From Bradyrhizobium sp. 21 (lineage in GTDB: Bacteria > Pseudomonadota > Alphaproteobacteria > Rhizobiales > Xanthobacteraceae), in assembly GCF_023073335.1 (NCBI RefSeq), contig NZ_JADPJG010000035.1, forward strand, positions 639,879 to 703,878: DNA of 64,000 bases, in the 5' to 3' direction. The position numbers and the translations under genes are program-made. The notes beneath the pieces are model-generated. The model did not search any database and had not been told where the DNA came from. It worked only from the letters and a program-made list of their open reading frames with translations. Positions 43,262 through 51,708 of this stretch are shown piece after piece; position 1 is the stretch's first letter; each line of letters starts with the position of its first letter.

Positions 43262-45055
43262 ATGGCCTCCCTCGACTCTGTCAGCCTCGCCATATTGCTC
43301 GGCGCCGTCCTGGTGTTGGCGGGGATCCTGTCAAGCCTGCTTGCGCTACGCTTCGGCGCGCCCTTGCTGCTCGTCTTCCTTGCGATCGGCATGCTGGCCG
43401 GCGATTCCGGTCCCGGACAGCTCCAGTTCGACGACGTCCGCACCACCTATCTGGTCGGGTCCGTCGCGCTCGCACTGATCCTGTTCGACGGCGGCTTAAG
43501 GACCCGTTTTGCCAGCATTCGCACCGTGCTCGCGCCCTCCGTGGTACTCGCGACCGTCGGCGTGCTGCTCACCGCGCTGATCACGGCGCCGTTCGCGAAA
43601 TACGCACTCGACCTCAACTGGACGGAGTCGCTGCTGGTCGGCGCCGTCGTCGCCTCGACCGACGCGGCCGCGGTGTTCCTGCTGGTGCACACCCAGGGAC
43701 TGCGCCTGCGCCCGCGTGTCGGCGCGACGCTGGAAGCGGAATCCGGCACCAACGACCCCTTCGCGATCTTTCTCACGCTCATGCTGGTCGAATACATCTC
43801 GCTGGGAACGAGCTCGCCCGGCCATGTGCTGATGGAGTTCATCCAGGAGGCGGTGCTGGGTGCCGTCGTCGGCGTGATCGGCGGACGTCTCGTGGTCATC
43901 GCCCTCAACCAGGTGGCGCTGCCGCAGGGCCTGCATGCGCCCTTCGTGACGACGGCCGCCCTCGTGATCTTCGGCGGCTCGCAGATCATGCACGCTTCGG
44001 GTTTTCTTGCGGTCTATCTCGCCGGCATCATCATCGGCAACCGGCCGACGCGCGCGCATAATTCGGTGGTGGCCTTCCTGGACGCCGCGACCTGGCTGGC
44101 GCAGATCGTGATGTTCGTGCTGCTGGGCCTGCTGGTCTCGCCGAGCCGGCTTGGCGCCAGCGTGCTGCCGGCGGTTGGTGTCGCCTTCGTGCTGATGCTG
44201 GTGGCGCGTCCGATCGCGGTGTTCGTGTGCCTGGCGCCGTTCCGCTTCAACTGGCGCGAAAAGATCTTCATCGCCTGGACCGGCCTGCGCGGCGCGGTCG
44301 CGATCTTCCTGGCCTCGATCCCGATGCTGGTCGGCCTGTCGAAGGCCTATCTTTATTTCGACGTCGCCTTTGTCGTCGTCATCATCTCGCTGCTGCTGCA
44401 GGGCTGGACCCTGGCGCCGGCCGCGCGCAAGCTGCATGTGGCGCTGCCGCGCGCCGAGCGCGGCCCGCGCCGCGTCGAGCTCGATCTGCCCGGCCAGCTC
44501 GAGCAGCAACTCGTCGGCTATCCGGTGCGGCCCAAGAGCCTGTATTTCCGCCGCGGCTTGATCCCGTCCTGGTCCAAGCCGACGCTGGTGATCCGCAAAG
44601 AGAGCATCCTGACGCCCGCGGAAGCCGAGCCGATCGCGCCGGGCGACTACATCTATCTGCTGGCGCCGCCGGAAAAGGCCGAATCGCTCGACCGCTTCTT
44701 CGTCGACATGCAGCCGAGCTCGGCGCCGGATCCGCATCTGCTCGGCGATTTCATGGTCTCCGGCGAGCACACGCTCGCCGAGCTCGCCGAGATCTATGGC
44801 GTGAAGGCCGGCGAAGACGAGAGCAAGCTGACCCTGGCCGACTATTTCGACGTCCACCTCGACCGCGCGCCGAAAGAGGGCGCGGAGCTTGCGCTGGATC
44901 CGATCGTGCTCGTCGCCCGCAGCATCTCCGGCGGCCGGGTCAACCTCGTCGGCCTGCGTCTGCCGGAAGACGAGGAAACGCCCGCGCCATTGACGCGCAC
45001 GCAGGCGCTGCGGCGCAAGCTTGCGGAGCTGTGGTCGTCGGTAGCGGGGGTTTAG
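43262..45055 (+). CDS. Potassium/proton antiporter, NhaP2/CvrA type
   Basis: A 597-residue membrane protein from the ATG at 43262, which follows GGAAGG. The CPA1 exchanger domain spans about residues 5-395 (LEAESGTNDPFAIFLTLMLV; FIAWTGLRGAVAIFLASIPM). A TrkA_C domain (about 420-490; LVGYPVRPKSLYFRRGLIP) and a CorC_HlyC-like C-terminal domain (from about 510) follow. Relatives expel K+ in exchange for H+ and regulate cell volume and pH. It is paired divergently with the MscS channel gene. Confidence 0.9.
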   Translation: MASLDSVSLAILLGAVLVLAGILSSLLALRFGAPLLLVFLAIGMLAGDSGPGQLQFDDVRTTYLVGSVALALILFDGGLRTRFASIRTVLAPSVVLATVGVLLTALITAPFAKYALDLNWTESLLVGAVVASTDAAAVFLLVHTQGLRLRPRVGATLEAESGTNDPFAIFLTLMLVEYISLGTSSPGHVLMEFIQEAVLGAVVGVIGGRLVVIALNQVALPQGLHAPFVTTAALVIFGGSQIMHASGFLAVYLAGIIIGNRPTRAHNSVVAFLDAATWLAQIVMFVLLGLLVSPSRLGASVLPAVGVAFVLMLVARPIAVFVCLAPFRFNWREKIFIAWTGLRGAVAIFLASIPMLVGLSKAYLYFDVAFVVVIISLLLQGWTLAPAARKLHVALPRAERGPRRVELDLPGQLEQQLVGYPVRPKSLYFRRGLIPSWSKPTLVIRKESILTPAEAEPIAPGDYIYLLAPPEKAESLDRFFVDMQPSSAPDPHLLGDFMVSGEHTLAELAEIYGVKAGEDESKLTLADYFDVHLDRAPKEGAELALDPIVLVARSISGGRVNLVGLRLPEDEETPAPLTRTQALRRKLAELWSSVAGV

Positions 45056-45109
45056 TCCCGGTGTCGTCCTGGCCCGTGCGAGTTTGTCGAGGCGATACGC
45101 TTCCCCAAT

Positions 45110-45236
45110 GTCGTCCCGGCGAAAGCCGGGACCCATAGCCACAGGGAGTAGTTTGGCGAGGATTGGTCGTTCGGGATTGGCGCGGTGCCCCAGAGATGGA
45201 CCTCGCGGTATGGATCCCGGCCTTCGACGGGACGAC
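45110..45236 (+). repeat. Family A palindromic repeat, copy 5 (forward)
   Basis: Bounded by GTCGTCCCGGCGAAAGCCGG and CCGGCCTTCGACGGGACGAC. The core begins CCATAGCCACAGGGAGTAGT then TTGGCGAGGA and ends CGCGGTATGG. It lies between the convergent antiporter and deacetylase genes. A related half-element (GTGTCGTCCTGGCCC) is at about 45061. Confidence 0.85.
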
Positions 45237-45247
45237 GAGGATGTCGA

Positions 45248-46162
45248 TCACTTCCCCGCTGGCACCACTTCCCGCCAATGCCGCGCAATCGCGGCCCGCG
45301 GCGCGACCCACGCCGCGCCACTCCCGGTGATGTGCGCCAAAATCCGATCCAGCGCACCGATCCGCCCCGGGCGGCCGATCATGCGCAAATGCAGGCCGAT
45401 CGACATCATCTTCGGCGCCGTCTCCCCCTCGCGCTTGAGCCATTCGAAGGCGTCGATGACGTACTCGGCGAAGTCGGCGCCGTTGAAGCGCGAGGCGTTG
45501 TAATATTGCATGTCGTTGGTGTCGAAGGCGTAGGGCAGCACGAGGTGCTGCTTGCCGGCGATGTCCAGACAATAAGGCAGGTCGTCGTTGTAAGCGTCGC
45601 TGTCGTAGAGGAAGCCGCCGTCCTCGGCCAGCAGTCGCCGCGTATTCGGCGAGGTCGCCGAACGCGTGTGCCAGCCGACTGGGCGCTGCCCGGTGACGCG
45701 CGCGATCGCCGCCACCGTTTTGGCGATGACCTCGCGCTCGCTGGCCTCGTCCATCTCGGCATGGCTCTGCCAGCGCCAGCCATGGGCAGAGACCTCATGT
45801 CCTCGCGCGACGGCATCGCGCGCCAGTTCCGGCGAGCGCTCGACCGCGCGGCCGCAGGCGCTCACGGTGGCCTTGACGCCATGCGCGTCGAACAGGTCCA
45901 TGATGCGCCACCACGCCGCGCGCGTGCCGTATTCAAAATGGCTGTCGATGCAGGAGTCCGGGCCGTCGAGCCGGTGCACGACCTCGTAGATCGCCTCGTT
46001 GCCGGCGTCGCCGTCATTGACGGAGAATTCCGAGCCCTCCTCGAAATTCACCACCAGCGACACCGCGACGCGGGCGCCGTTCGGCCAATGCGGGTTCGGC
46101 GGCTTGCCACGATAACCAGCGAAGTCGCGATGAGAGACGGGTTGTTGTTTTGCTTCGCTCAT
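45248..46162 (-). CDS. Polysaccharide deacetylase-family hydrolase (PuuE allantoinase-like)
   Basis: A 304-residue NodB-fold enzyme of the PuuE type. Typical segments are NPHWPNGARVAVSLVVNFEE at the start, the metal region HEVSAHGWRWQSH and SATSPNTRRLLAEDGGFLYD. PuuE proteins hydrolyse allantoin to allantoate without the usual dinuclear metal centre. Relatives act on other cyclic or acylated amines. It is the last gene of a spermidine/putrescine-type ABC operon, three bases after the second permease, which suggests that the imported compound is its substrate. Confidence 0.84.
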   Translation of the reverse strand: MSEAKQQPVSHRDFAGYRGKPPNPHWPNGARVAVSLVVNFEEGSEFSVNDGDAGNEAIYEVVHRLDGPDSCIDSHFEYGTRAAWWRIMDLFDAHGVKATVSACGRAVERSPELARDAVARGHEVSAHGWRWQSHAEMDEASEREVIAKTVAAIARVTGQRPVGWHTRSATSPNTRRLLAEDGGFLYDSDAYNDDLPYCLDIAGKQHLVLPYAFDTNDMQYYNASRFNGADFAEYVIDAFEWLKREGETAPKMMSIGLHLRMIGRPGRIGALDRILAHITGSGAAWVAPRAAIARHWREVVPAGK

Positions 46163-46165
46163 GGA

Positions 46166-46966
46166 TCAGTCCGAAGTTCCGGCCATGCGGTGCAAGCCGA
46201 CGACTCGGTCGCTGACGAACAGCAGGATGACAGTGCCGGCGAGGATGAGGGTGGAGAGTGCGGCGAGCGTTGGATCGGGCGCTTCCTCGATATATTGCAG
46301 CATCCGGATCGGCAGCGTTTTGGTGCGGACATCGGCGAGGAAGATCGACACCGGATAATTGTCGAACGACGCCAGGAACGAGAAGATCCCGGCGATCAGA
46401 AACGAGGGCGCCAGCGCCGGCACCATCACCCGCAGCACGCTGCCGGGATAGGTGCAGCCGAGCGTGCGCGCCGCCTCGATCAGCGTGAAGTCGAACCGCG
46501 CGAGCCCCGAGATCATCGTGCGGGCGACGTAGGGCAGCGTGATGACGAGATGCGCGACCAGCAGCGTCGCCCACGGCGCGGTGAAACCGACGGCGCGAAA
46601 GCCTTGCAGCAGTGCGATGCCGAGCACGAGGCCGGGCATCATCAGCGGCGAAACCAGCGCGGTGGCAAAGACACCTGCGCCAGGCAGCTTTCCGCGCGCG
46701 ATCGCGATGGCGGCCAGCGTGCCTGAGACCAGCGAGATCGCGGTCGACAGCAGCGCGATCTGAAGCGACAGCAACAGCGACGGCCAGAAGCCGTCAAGCC
46801 GGCCGATCTTGCCGTACCAGCGCGTCGATGCGCCCGTGAGCGGCAGGTCGAACACGGGCGTCGGCGAGAAGCTAGCAGCGGCGATCACCAGCAGCGGCGC
46901 GAGCAGGAACAGGGCCAGCGCGATGGCCATCACCCAGCAGACAACGATTGCGGCGCGCGTCATCAT
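46166..46966 (-). CDS. ABC transporter permease, PotC type
   Basis: A 266-residue inner-membrane permease with six helices and the EAA-loop region (LIEAARTLGCTYPGSVLRVM). The start overlaps the stop of the PotB-like permease by four bases (ATGA). It forms the translocation pore with the gene upstream. The family transports polyamines, but also other cationic or small organic compounds. Confidence 0.91.
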   Translation of the reverse strand: MMTRAAIVVCWVMAIALALFLLAPLLVIAAASFSPTPVFDLPLTGASTRWYGKIGRLDGFWPSLLLSLQIALLSTAISLVSGTLAAIAIARGKLPGAGVFATALVSPLMMPGLVLGIALLQGFRAVGFTAPWATLLVAHLVITLPYVARTMISGLARFDFTLIEAARTLGCTYPGSVLRVMVPALAPSFLIAGIFSFLASFDNYPVSIFLADVRTKTLPIRMLQYIEEAPDPTLAALSTLILAGTVILLFVSDRVVGLHRMAGTSD

Positions 46967-47826
46967 TTCGGCTCCCGCGACAGCCGCGCGCTCAACGCCA
47001 CCACGGCAATGGCGATGGCGAGCAGCACGACACCGGCCGCAGCGCCGAAGCCTGGCTCCCGCGCCAGCAGATAGGCCTTTGCGATCGTGGTCGCGAGCGT
47101 CGGATATCTCTCGCCGATCAGGAGCGTCGGCACCACATAGGCGGAAACGGACAACGAGAATACCAGCGCGACGCCCGCGATGATGCCGGGCAGCGTCAGC
47201 GGCAGGATCACGCGGAAGAACGTCCCGACCGGCGAGGCGCCGAGCGTCGCAGCCGCCTCCGCATAGCGCGGATCGAGTTGCGCGACGATCGCGTAGATCG
47301 GCAGGATCATGAAGGGCAGGAAGATGTTGACGGCACCGACGATCAGCGCGCTCTCAGTGAAGATCATCCGGATCGGGTCTTCGATGACGCCGAGTGCGAT
47401 CAGCGTCTCGTTGACGATGCCGTCACTGCGCAGCAGGATCGTCCAGGCAAACGCCTTGACGATGACGCTGGCCGCCAGCGGCAGGAACAGCGTGGCGAGC
47501 AGCAGCGAGCGCAAGGGCCCGCGGGCGCGCGCCAGAGCGAAGGCGGCGGGATAGCTGATCACAAACGCGATCAGCGTGGTCAGTAGCCCCAGTCGCAGCG
47601 AATTCCAGATTACCCAGAGATAATAGGGCGTGCCAAGCAGGCGCTTGTAGTGCGCCAAGGTCAGGCCGCTGGCATCGACGATGCTGACGCCGAGCAGCAG
47701 CACCAGCGGCAGCGCGAACACGCCGGCGATGATCAGGAACGAGGGAAGCACGAATCCGATCGCCGCCAGCCGCTCGCGATCGACCGGGGGCGCCGCCATG
47801 GGCGCAGGAAGGGCCGCCTCGGTCAT
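46963..47826 (-). CDS. ABC transporter permease, PotB type
   Basis: About 287 residues from the ATG at 47826, which overlaps the ATPase stop by four bases. Six helices and an EAA-loop region (YAEAAATLGASPVGTFFRVI) are visible. An in-frame start 15 codons upstream would lie inside the ATPase gene and is less likely. It pairs with the PotC-like permease. Confidence 0.91.
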   Translation of the reverse strand: MTEAALPAPMAAPPVDRERLAAIGFVLPSFLIIAGVFALPLVLLLGVSIVDASGLTLAHYKRLLGTPYYLWVIWNSLRLGLLTTLIAFVISYPAAFALARARGPLRSLLLATLFLPLAASVIVKAFAWTILLRSDGIVNETLIALGVIEDPIRMIFTESALIVGAVNIFLPFMILPIYAIVAQLDPRYAEAAATLGASPVGTFFRVILPLTLPGIIAGVALVFSLSVSAYVVPTLLIGERYPTLATTIAKAYLLAREPGFGAAAGVVLLAIAIAVVALSARLSREPK

Positions 47827-48902
47827 GCCTGCGCCTCCATCGGAAACGCAAAGGTCTCGGTAACAGGCCAACTCAGGCGGATCTCGTCATGCACGCGCGG
47901 GATCGTGCCGTCACGCCCGGAGAGTTCGGCGAGCAGGCTTTCACCGGCGCCGGCATCGACCTCGACCAGCGTGCGCGAACCCTGGAACACCACGGAGCGG
48001 ACGCGGCCGGCCGCGGAGTTGGCCTCGCCCCGTTCACTGATCCGAAGCTGCTCGGGCCGCGCCGCGACGATGACGGGGGAGCCGGCCTGGAAATTGCCGA
48101 GCGCGGAGAGGCGGCCGATCTTGGTCTGCACATCGACCTTGCCCCTGTCAGCGGCAAGCACGGTGCCGGCGATGCGTGTCGACAGCCCGACGAAATTGAG
48201 CGCGAACAGGCTTGCGGGGCGCAGATACAGCTCACGCGGCTCGGCGAGCTGCTCGATCCGCCCCTTGTTCATGACCGCGACGCGGTCGGACATGGTCAAC
48301 GCCTCGTCCTGGTCGTGCGTCACGAAGATCGCGGTCGCCTTGACCTCCTGGAGCAGGCGGCGCAGCTCGACCTGCATCTCCTCGCGCAGCTTGCGATCGA
48401 GTGCCGAGAGCGCCTCGTCGAACAGCAGCACATCGGGCTCGACCGCGATGGCACGCGCCAGCGCCACGCGCTGCTGCTGTCCGCCCGACAGCGCCGAGAT
48501 GCGCCTGCTCGCGAGATGGCCGAGCTGGACCAGCGACAGCGCGCGTTCGACCGCGGTGTCGATCTCGCGCTTGGCCATGCCGCGCACCTTCAGCCCGAAC
48601 GCGACATTGCCGGCGACGGTGAGATGCGGAAACAGCGCGTAGCTCTGAAACACGACGCCGACATTGCGCTTGTGCGGCGGCACGTTGGTGATGTCGCGGC
48701 CGGCGAGCTCAACCTTGCCGGCGTCGGGTTGCGCCAGCCCCGCGATGGCGCGCAGCAACGTGGTCTTGCCGCAGCCGGAGGGGCCGAGCAGCGTCACCAG
48801 CTCGCCGCGGCGGATGGTCAAATCGATATGATCGAGGACATTGGTCGGTCCATACCGCTTGGAGACGCCGCGGACGACGAGATGCGGGCTGCTCTCGCTC
48901 AT
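47823..48902 (-). CDS. ABC transporter ATP-binding protein, PotA type
   Basis: About 359 residues from the ATG at 48902, which overlaps the binding-protein stop by four bases. Walker A GPSGCGKT, signature LSGGQQQRV, Walker B VLLFDEALSALD and H-loop FVTHDQDEALT are intact. A C-terminal TOBE domain is present (about 290-350; VIVAARPEQLRISERG), as in PotA. Note that the Walker B region has DEA where most relatives have DEP. It energises the importer of this operon. Confidence 0.92.
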   Translation of the reverse strand: MSESSPHLVVRGVSKRYGPTNVLDHIDLTIRRGELVTLLGPSGCGKTTLLRAIAGLAQPDAGKVELAGRDITNVPPHKRNVGVVFQSYALFPHLTVAGNVAFGLKVRGMAKREIDTAVERALSLVQLGHLASRRISALSGGQQQRVALARAIAVEPDVLLFDEALSALDRKLREEMQVELRRLLQEVKATAIFVTHDQDEALTMSDRVAVMNKGRIEQLAEPRELYLRPASLFALNFVGLSTRIAGTVLAADRGKVDVQTKIGRLSALGNFQAGSPVIVAARPEQLRISERGEANSAAGRVRSVVFQGSRTLVEVDAGAGESLLAELSGRDGTIPRVHDEIRLSWPVTETFAFPMEAQA

Positions 48903-49933
48903 GTCATCTCCTTGCTCCAGCGGTCGACCCACGCGGCACGGTTCTTGGCAACGAACGCCCAGTCCGGCGCGAACAGCGAGGCGGGATCGGGGAAACCCGC
49001 GGGCGTCGGTGTGCCCTTGTTGGTCGGTGCGACAAAAGCCTTGTCGGCGAGGATGGTCTGCGCTTCCGGGCTGAGGAAGAAGTCGATCACCGCGTCGGCA
49101 AGATCGCCGGCCGGTCCGCCAGCCACCCTCGCGATGCCGGAGGGCATGGCAAAACCGCCATCCTGCGGCACGGCGAGATCGACGGGCGAGCCCTCGGCCT
49201 TGCGGATCAGCGTATAGGCGGAAAACTGTCCGCCGATCATCCAGGCTTCGCCCTGCTCCATCAGGTTGATGGCCTGCGGTGCGTTGGTATAGACGTTCAG
49301 CAAATTAGCCTTCAGCTCCTTCACCTTCTTGAAGGCCGCGTCGATCTCGTACTGCGCCTCCTTGTAGGGCTTGCCGGTCTCGAGATGCGCGGCTGCGAGC
49401 AGCGTCCAGAACCCCTCGGTGTTCGACAGCGACGGCACGATCACCTTGGAGGCATATTTGGCGTCCCACAGGTCGGACCATTTGGCGGGCGGAGTCTTCA
49501 TGCGCTTGGTCGAATAGGCGATGCCGGCCCACGGCCGCTGGTAGTTCGCCCACAGGCCGTCCTGGTGCACGGAGCCGTCCACGAGCTTGCCGAGGTTGGC
49601 GATCGAGGAGGTCGACATTTTCGTGATCAGTGCGTCGGCCGCGGCCGGCAGCATCACCGGATCGTCCATGATCACGACCGAGATTTTCGGCGCGGCCTTG
49701 TCGGCCTGCATCTTCTGCAGATTGGTCAGCGAATTGGTGCCCTCGTACAGCACCTTGCAGTCGAGCTTCTTCTCCAGCACCGGGAACAGATCGGCGTTGA
49801 AATATTTCGCGGCGCCCGCGGGGCCGCCGATGACGATCTCCCGGGGCGCGGCGCGGAGCCGTGCCGGGGCCGCCAGAACCGCGGCAAGCGCCGCGCCGGA
49901 TGTCAAAACGCTGCGTCGGGAGGGGGTGTGCAT
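48899..49933 (-). CDS. Extracellular solute-binding protein, PotD type, Tat-exported
   Basis: About 344 residues from the ATG at 49933; an ATG two codons upstream has the GGGAC directly against it and is less likely. A twin-arginine signal (SRRSVLTSGAALAAVLAAPA) precedes the binding-protein fold (KISVVIMDDPVMLPAAADAL; GLWANYQRPWAGIAYSTKRM). It delivers ligand to the PotABC-like proteins encoded downstream. The ligand is unknown; the linked PuuE-like enzyme points to a ureide or related amide rather than a polyamine. A palindromic operator lies 60 bases upstream. Confidence 0.9.
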   Translation of the reverse strand: MHTPSRRSVLTSGAALAAVLAAPARLRAAPREIVIGGPAGAAKYFNADLFPVLEKKLDCKVLYEGTNSLTNLQKMQADKAAPKISVVIMDDPVMLPAAADALITKMSTSSIANLGKLVDGSVHQDGLWANYQRPWAGIAYSTKRMKTPPAKWSDLWDAKYASKVIVPSLSNTEGFWTLLAAAHLETGKPYKEAQYEIDAAFKKVKELKANLLNVYTNAPQAINLMEQGEAWMIGGQFSAYTLIRKAEGSPVDLAVPQDGGFAMPSGIARVAGGPAGDLADAVIDFFLSPEAQTILADKAFVAPTNKGTPTPAGFPDPASLFAPDWAFVAKNRAAWVDRWSKEMT

Positions 49934-49992
49934 GGGCATGTCCCGTTTGTTGTGCGTAAAGCCTGCTACGAACGCGCAGCAAGCAATATGCC

Positions 49993-50006
49993 AAATGTGC
50001 ACATTT
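49993..50006. promoter_or_regulatory. Palindromic operator, site 1 (AAATGTGCACATTT)
   Basis: A perfect 14-bp palindrome 60 bases before the transporter operon. A second copy lies at 50073-50088, 81 bp away centre to centre, close to a whole number of helical turns. The two copies lie on either side of an AT-rich stretch in the gap between the operon and the GntR gene. It is the likely target of that GntR protein. Confidence 0.72.
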
Positions 50007-50072
50007 TATCATTCTTTAATAATTTCAACTGGATAAACTCCGGCTCCGATCGTCGATGGTGCAGCCTCGCAG

Positions 50073-50088
50073 AAAATGTGCACATTTT
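50073..50088. promoter_or_regulatory. Palindromic operator, site 2 (AAAATGTGCACATTTT)
   Basis: A perfect 16-bp palindrome containing the same 14-bp core as site 1. It lies 41 bases before the GntR start codon, where binding would give autoregulation. An ATG inside it (50076) is in frame with the regulator, but operator and gene length argue for the start at 50130. Confidence 0.72.
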
Positions 50089-50129
50089 TTGGAGGTGACG
50101 CTGCGCATCCTTTGGGCCTAGCTATCGAT

Positions 50130-50873
50130 ATGGCGACGCAGCGCGGGCGAACTGGCAAAGGAAACGGCAAGGCCAATCCGGCAGAGGACGAGGCGGTCTA
50201 TCAGGCCATCCTGCACGCGCTGCTGGAGGGCAAGCTGAAGGCCGGGACCAAGCTCGCCGAGCCTCCTCTCGCCGACATTTTCGGCGTGTCGCGCGAACGC
50301 ATTCGAAAAGTCCTGCACCGGTTGGGCGCGGAGCGGCGGCTGGAGATGATCCCCAACCGCGGCGCGCGGGTACCGCGCCCGACGCTCGACGACGTCCGCA
50401 GCGTCTACGAGGCGCACCGTGTGCTCGAGGCCGGCGTGCTGACGCAGCTCGTCCGCCATGTCGACGATGCCCTGATCGAGCGGCTGAACGCCCATCTCGC
50501 CGAGGAGCGCGCCGCCGCAACGCGCGGCGACCGTGCGGCGTCGGTGCGGCTGTCGGGCGCGTTCCATGTCCATCTGGTCGAGGCGCTCGGCAATGCCGAG
50601 CTCTCGCGCTTCCTCGCCGATCTGCTCAGCCGCTCCTCGGTGATGGTCTCAGTCTACGAGCCGGCCACCGATTCGATCTGTGCGGTCGACGAGCACGGGG
50701 CCATCGTCGAGGCGCTACGCGCCCGCGACGTGGCGCGCGCGATTGCGGTATCGCGCGAGCATTTCCTGCACGTGGAGAGCCGGCTGCATCTGGATGATGA
50801 TACGACGCCAGCGGCGGAAGATTTGACGGTGGTGTTCGGGGCGGTGAAGCCGAAGCGGCGGAAGGCGCGTTAA
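50130..50873 (+). CDS. GntR-family regulator, FCD (FadR-like) subfamily
   Basis: A 247-residue regulator from the ATG at 50130. The N-terminal winged helix (AILHALLEGKLKAGTKLAEP; FGVSRERIRKVLHRLGAERR; IPNRGARVPRP) is followed by an all-helical FCD effector domain (VYEAHRVLEAGVL; HVHLVEALGNAELSRFLADL) with histidines that bind a metal in this subfamily. It is divergent from the PotD-type operon. Two matching palindromes in the gap are the natural operators. The effector is probably the transported compound or a product of the PuuE-like enzyme (inference). Confidence 0.91.
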   Translation: MATQRGRTGKGNGKANPAEDEAVYQAILHALLEGKLKAGTKLAEPPLADIFGVSRERIRKVLHRLGAERRLEMIPNRGARVPRPTLDDVRSVYEAHRVLEAGVLTQLVRHVDDALIERLNAHLAEERAAATRGDRAASVRLSGAFHVHLVEALGNAELSRFLADLLSRSSVMVSVYEPATDSICAVDEHGAIVEALRARDVARAIAVSREHFLHVESRLHLDDDTTPAAEDLTVVFGAVKPKRRKAR

Positions 50874-50881
50874 GCTCCATC

Positions 50882-51017
50882 GTCGTCCTGGCGAAAGCCA
50901 GGACCCATTACCCCAGGAAGCAGTTTGACGAAGACCCGTAGTTATTCTTCGCCGGTACTTGCACCGCACGCCCTCGACAGATCACGCGGTATGGGTCCTG
51001 GCTTTCGCCAGGACGAC
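50882..51017 (+). repeat. Family A palindromic repeat, copy 6 (forward, variant arms)
   Basis: Bounded by GTCGTCCTGGCGAAAGCCAG and CTGGCTTTCGCCAGGACGAC. In both arms the C of the usual CCCGG is T and its partner is A, so pairing is preserved. The core has CAGTTTGACGAAGAC and ends CGCGGTATGGG. It lies between the convergent GntR and modC genes. Confidence 0.87.
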
Positions 51018-51043
51018 GGCGGTGGATGTTGTGACAGCCACCC

Positions 51044-51706
51044 TCACGTCAACACCTTCACTCCGCCGAACGACGTCACCCGCCCCTGCTTCAGCATCAC
51101 GATCTGCGTCGCGAGCTGGCGCAGCTCGGCGACGTCGTGGCTGACATAGACCATGGGGACATTGGCCTCGTCGCGCAGCCGCACCAGATAGGGCAGGATC
51201 TCGAGCTTGCGGCCTTCGTCGAGCGCGCCGAGCGGTTCGTCGAGCAGCAGCAGGCGCGGCTTGGACAACAGCGCGCGTCCGAGCGCGACGCGCTGGCGCT
51301 CGCCGCCGGAGAGTTTTCCGGGGCGGCGGTCAAGGAGCGCGCCGATGTCGAGCAGGTCGACGACGCGCTTGTGCTGCGCCGGATCGGAGGCGAGACTGTT
51401 CATCCGCCGCCCGTAATCCAGATTCTGCGCGACATTGAGATGCGGAAACAGTCGCGCATCCTGGAACACATAGCCAATGCGGCGGCGATAGGTCGGCACA
51501 TGGATGCCGGCCACGGTGTCGTCGACGGTCTCGCCGTCGATGACGATGGTGCCGCGGTCGGGCCGCAGCAGGCCTGCGATCATGTTGACCAGCGAGCTCT
51601 TGCCGGCGCCGGACGCGCCGAACAGGCCGATGACGCGGCCTTCGCTGGTGAAGGACGCCTGGAGCGAGAATTCCCCGAGCTTCTTCTCGATGTCGACGCG
51701 CAGCAT
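51044..51706 (-). CDS. modC: Molybdate ABC transporter ATP-binding protein, short form
   Basis: A 220-residue ATPase from the ATG at 51706. Walker A GASGAGKS, signature LSGGERQRV, Walker B LLLLDEPLGALDE and H-loop YVSHDVAEL are typical of ModC. The C-terminal molybdate-binding TOBE domain (Mop domain) of ordinary ModC, about 130 residues, is missing, and no remnant is seen downstream. It follows modB by two bases. Molybdate is needed for nitrogenase, nitrate reductase and other molybdoenzymes. Confidence 0.88.
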   Translation of the reverse strand: MLRVDIEKKLGEFSLQASFTSEGRVIGLFGASGAGKSSLVNMIAGLLRPDRGTIVIDGETVDDTVAGIHVPTYRRRIGYVFQDARLFPHLNVAQNLDYGRRMNSLASDPAQHKRVVDLLDIGALLDRRPGKLSGGERQRVALGRALLSKPRLLLLDEPLGALDEGRKLEILPYLVRLRDEANVPMVYVSHDVAELRQLATQIVMLKQGRVTSFGGVKVLT

Positions 51707-51708
51707 GC

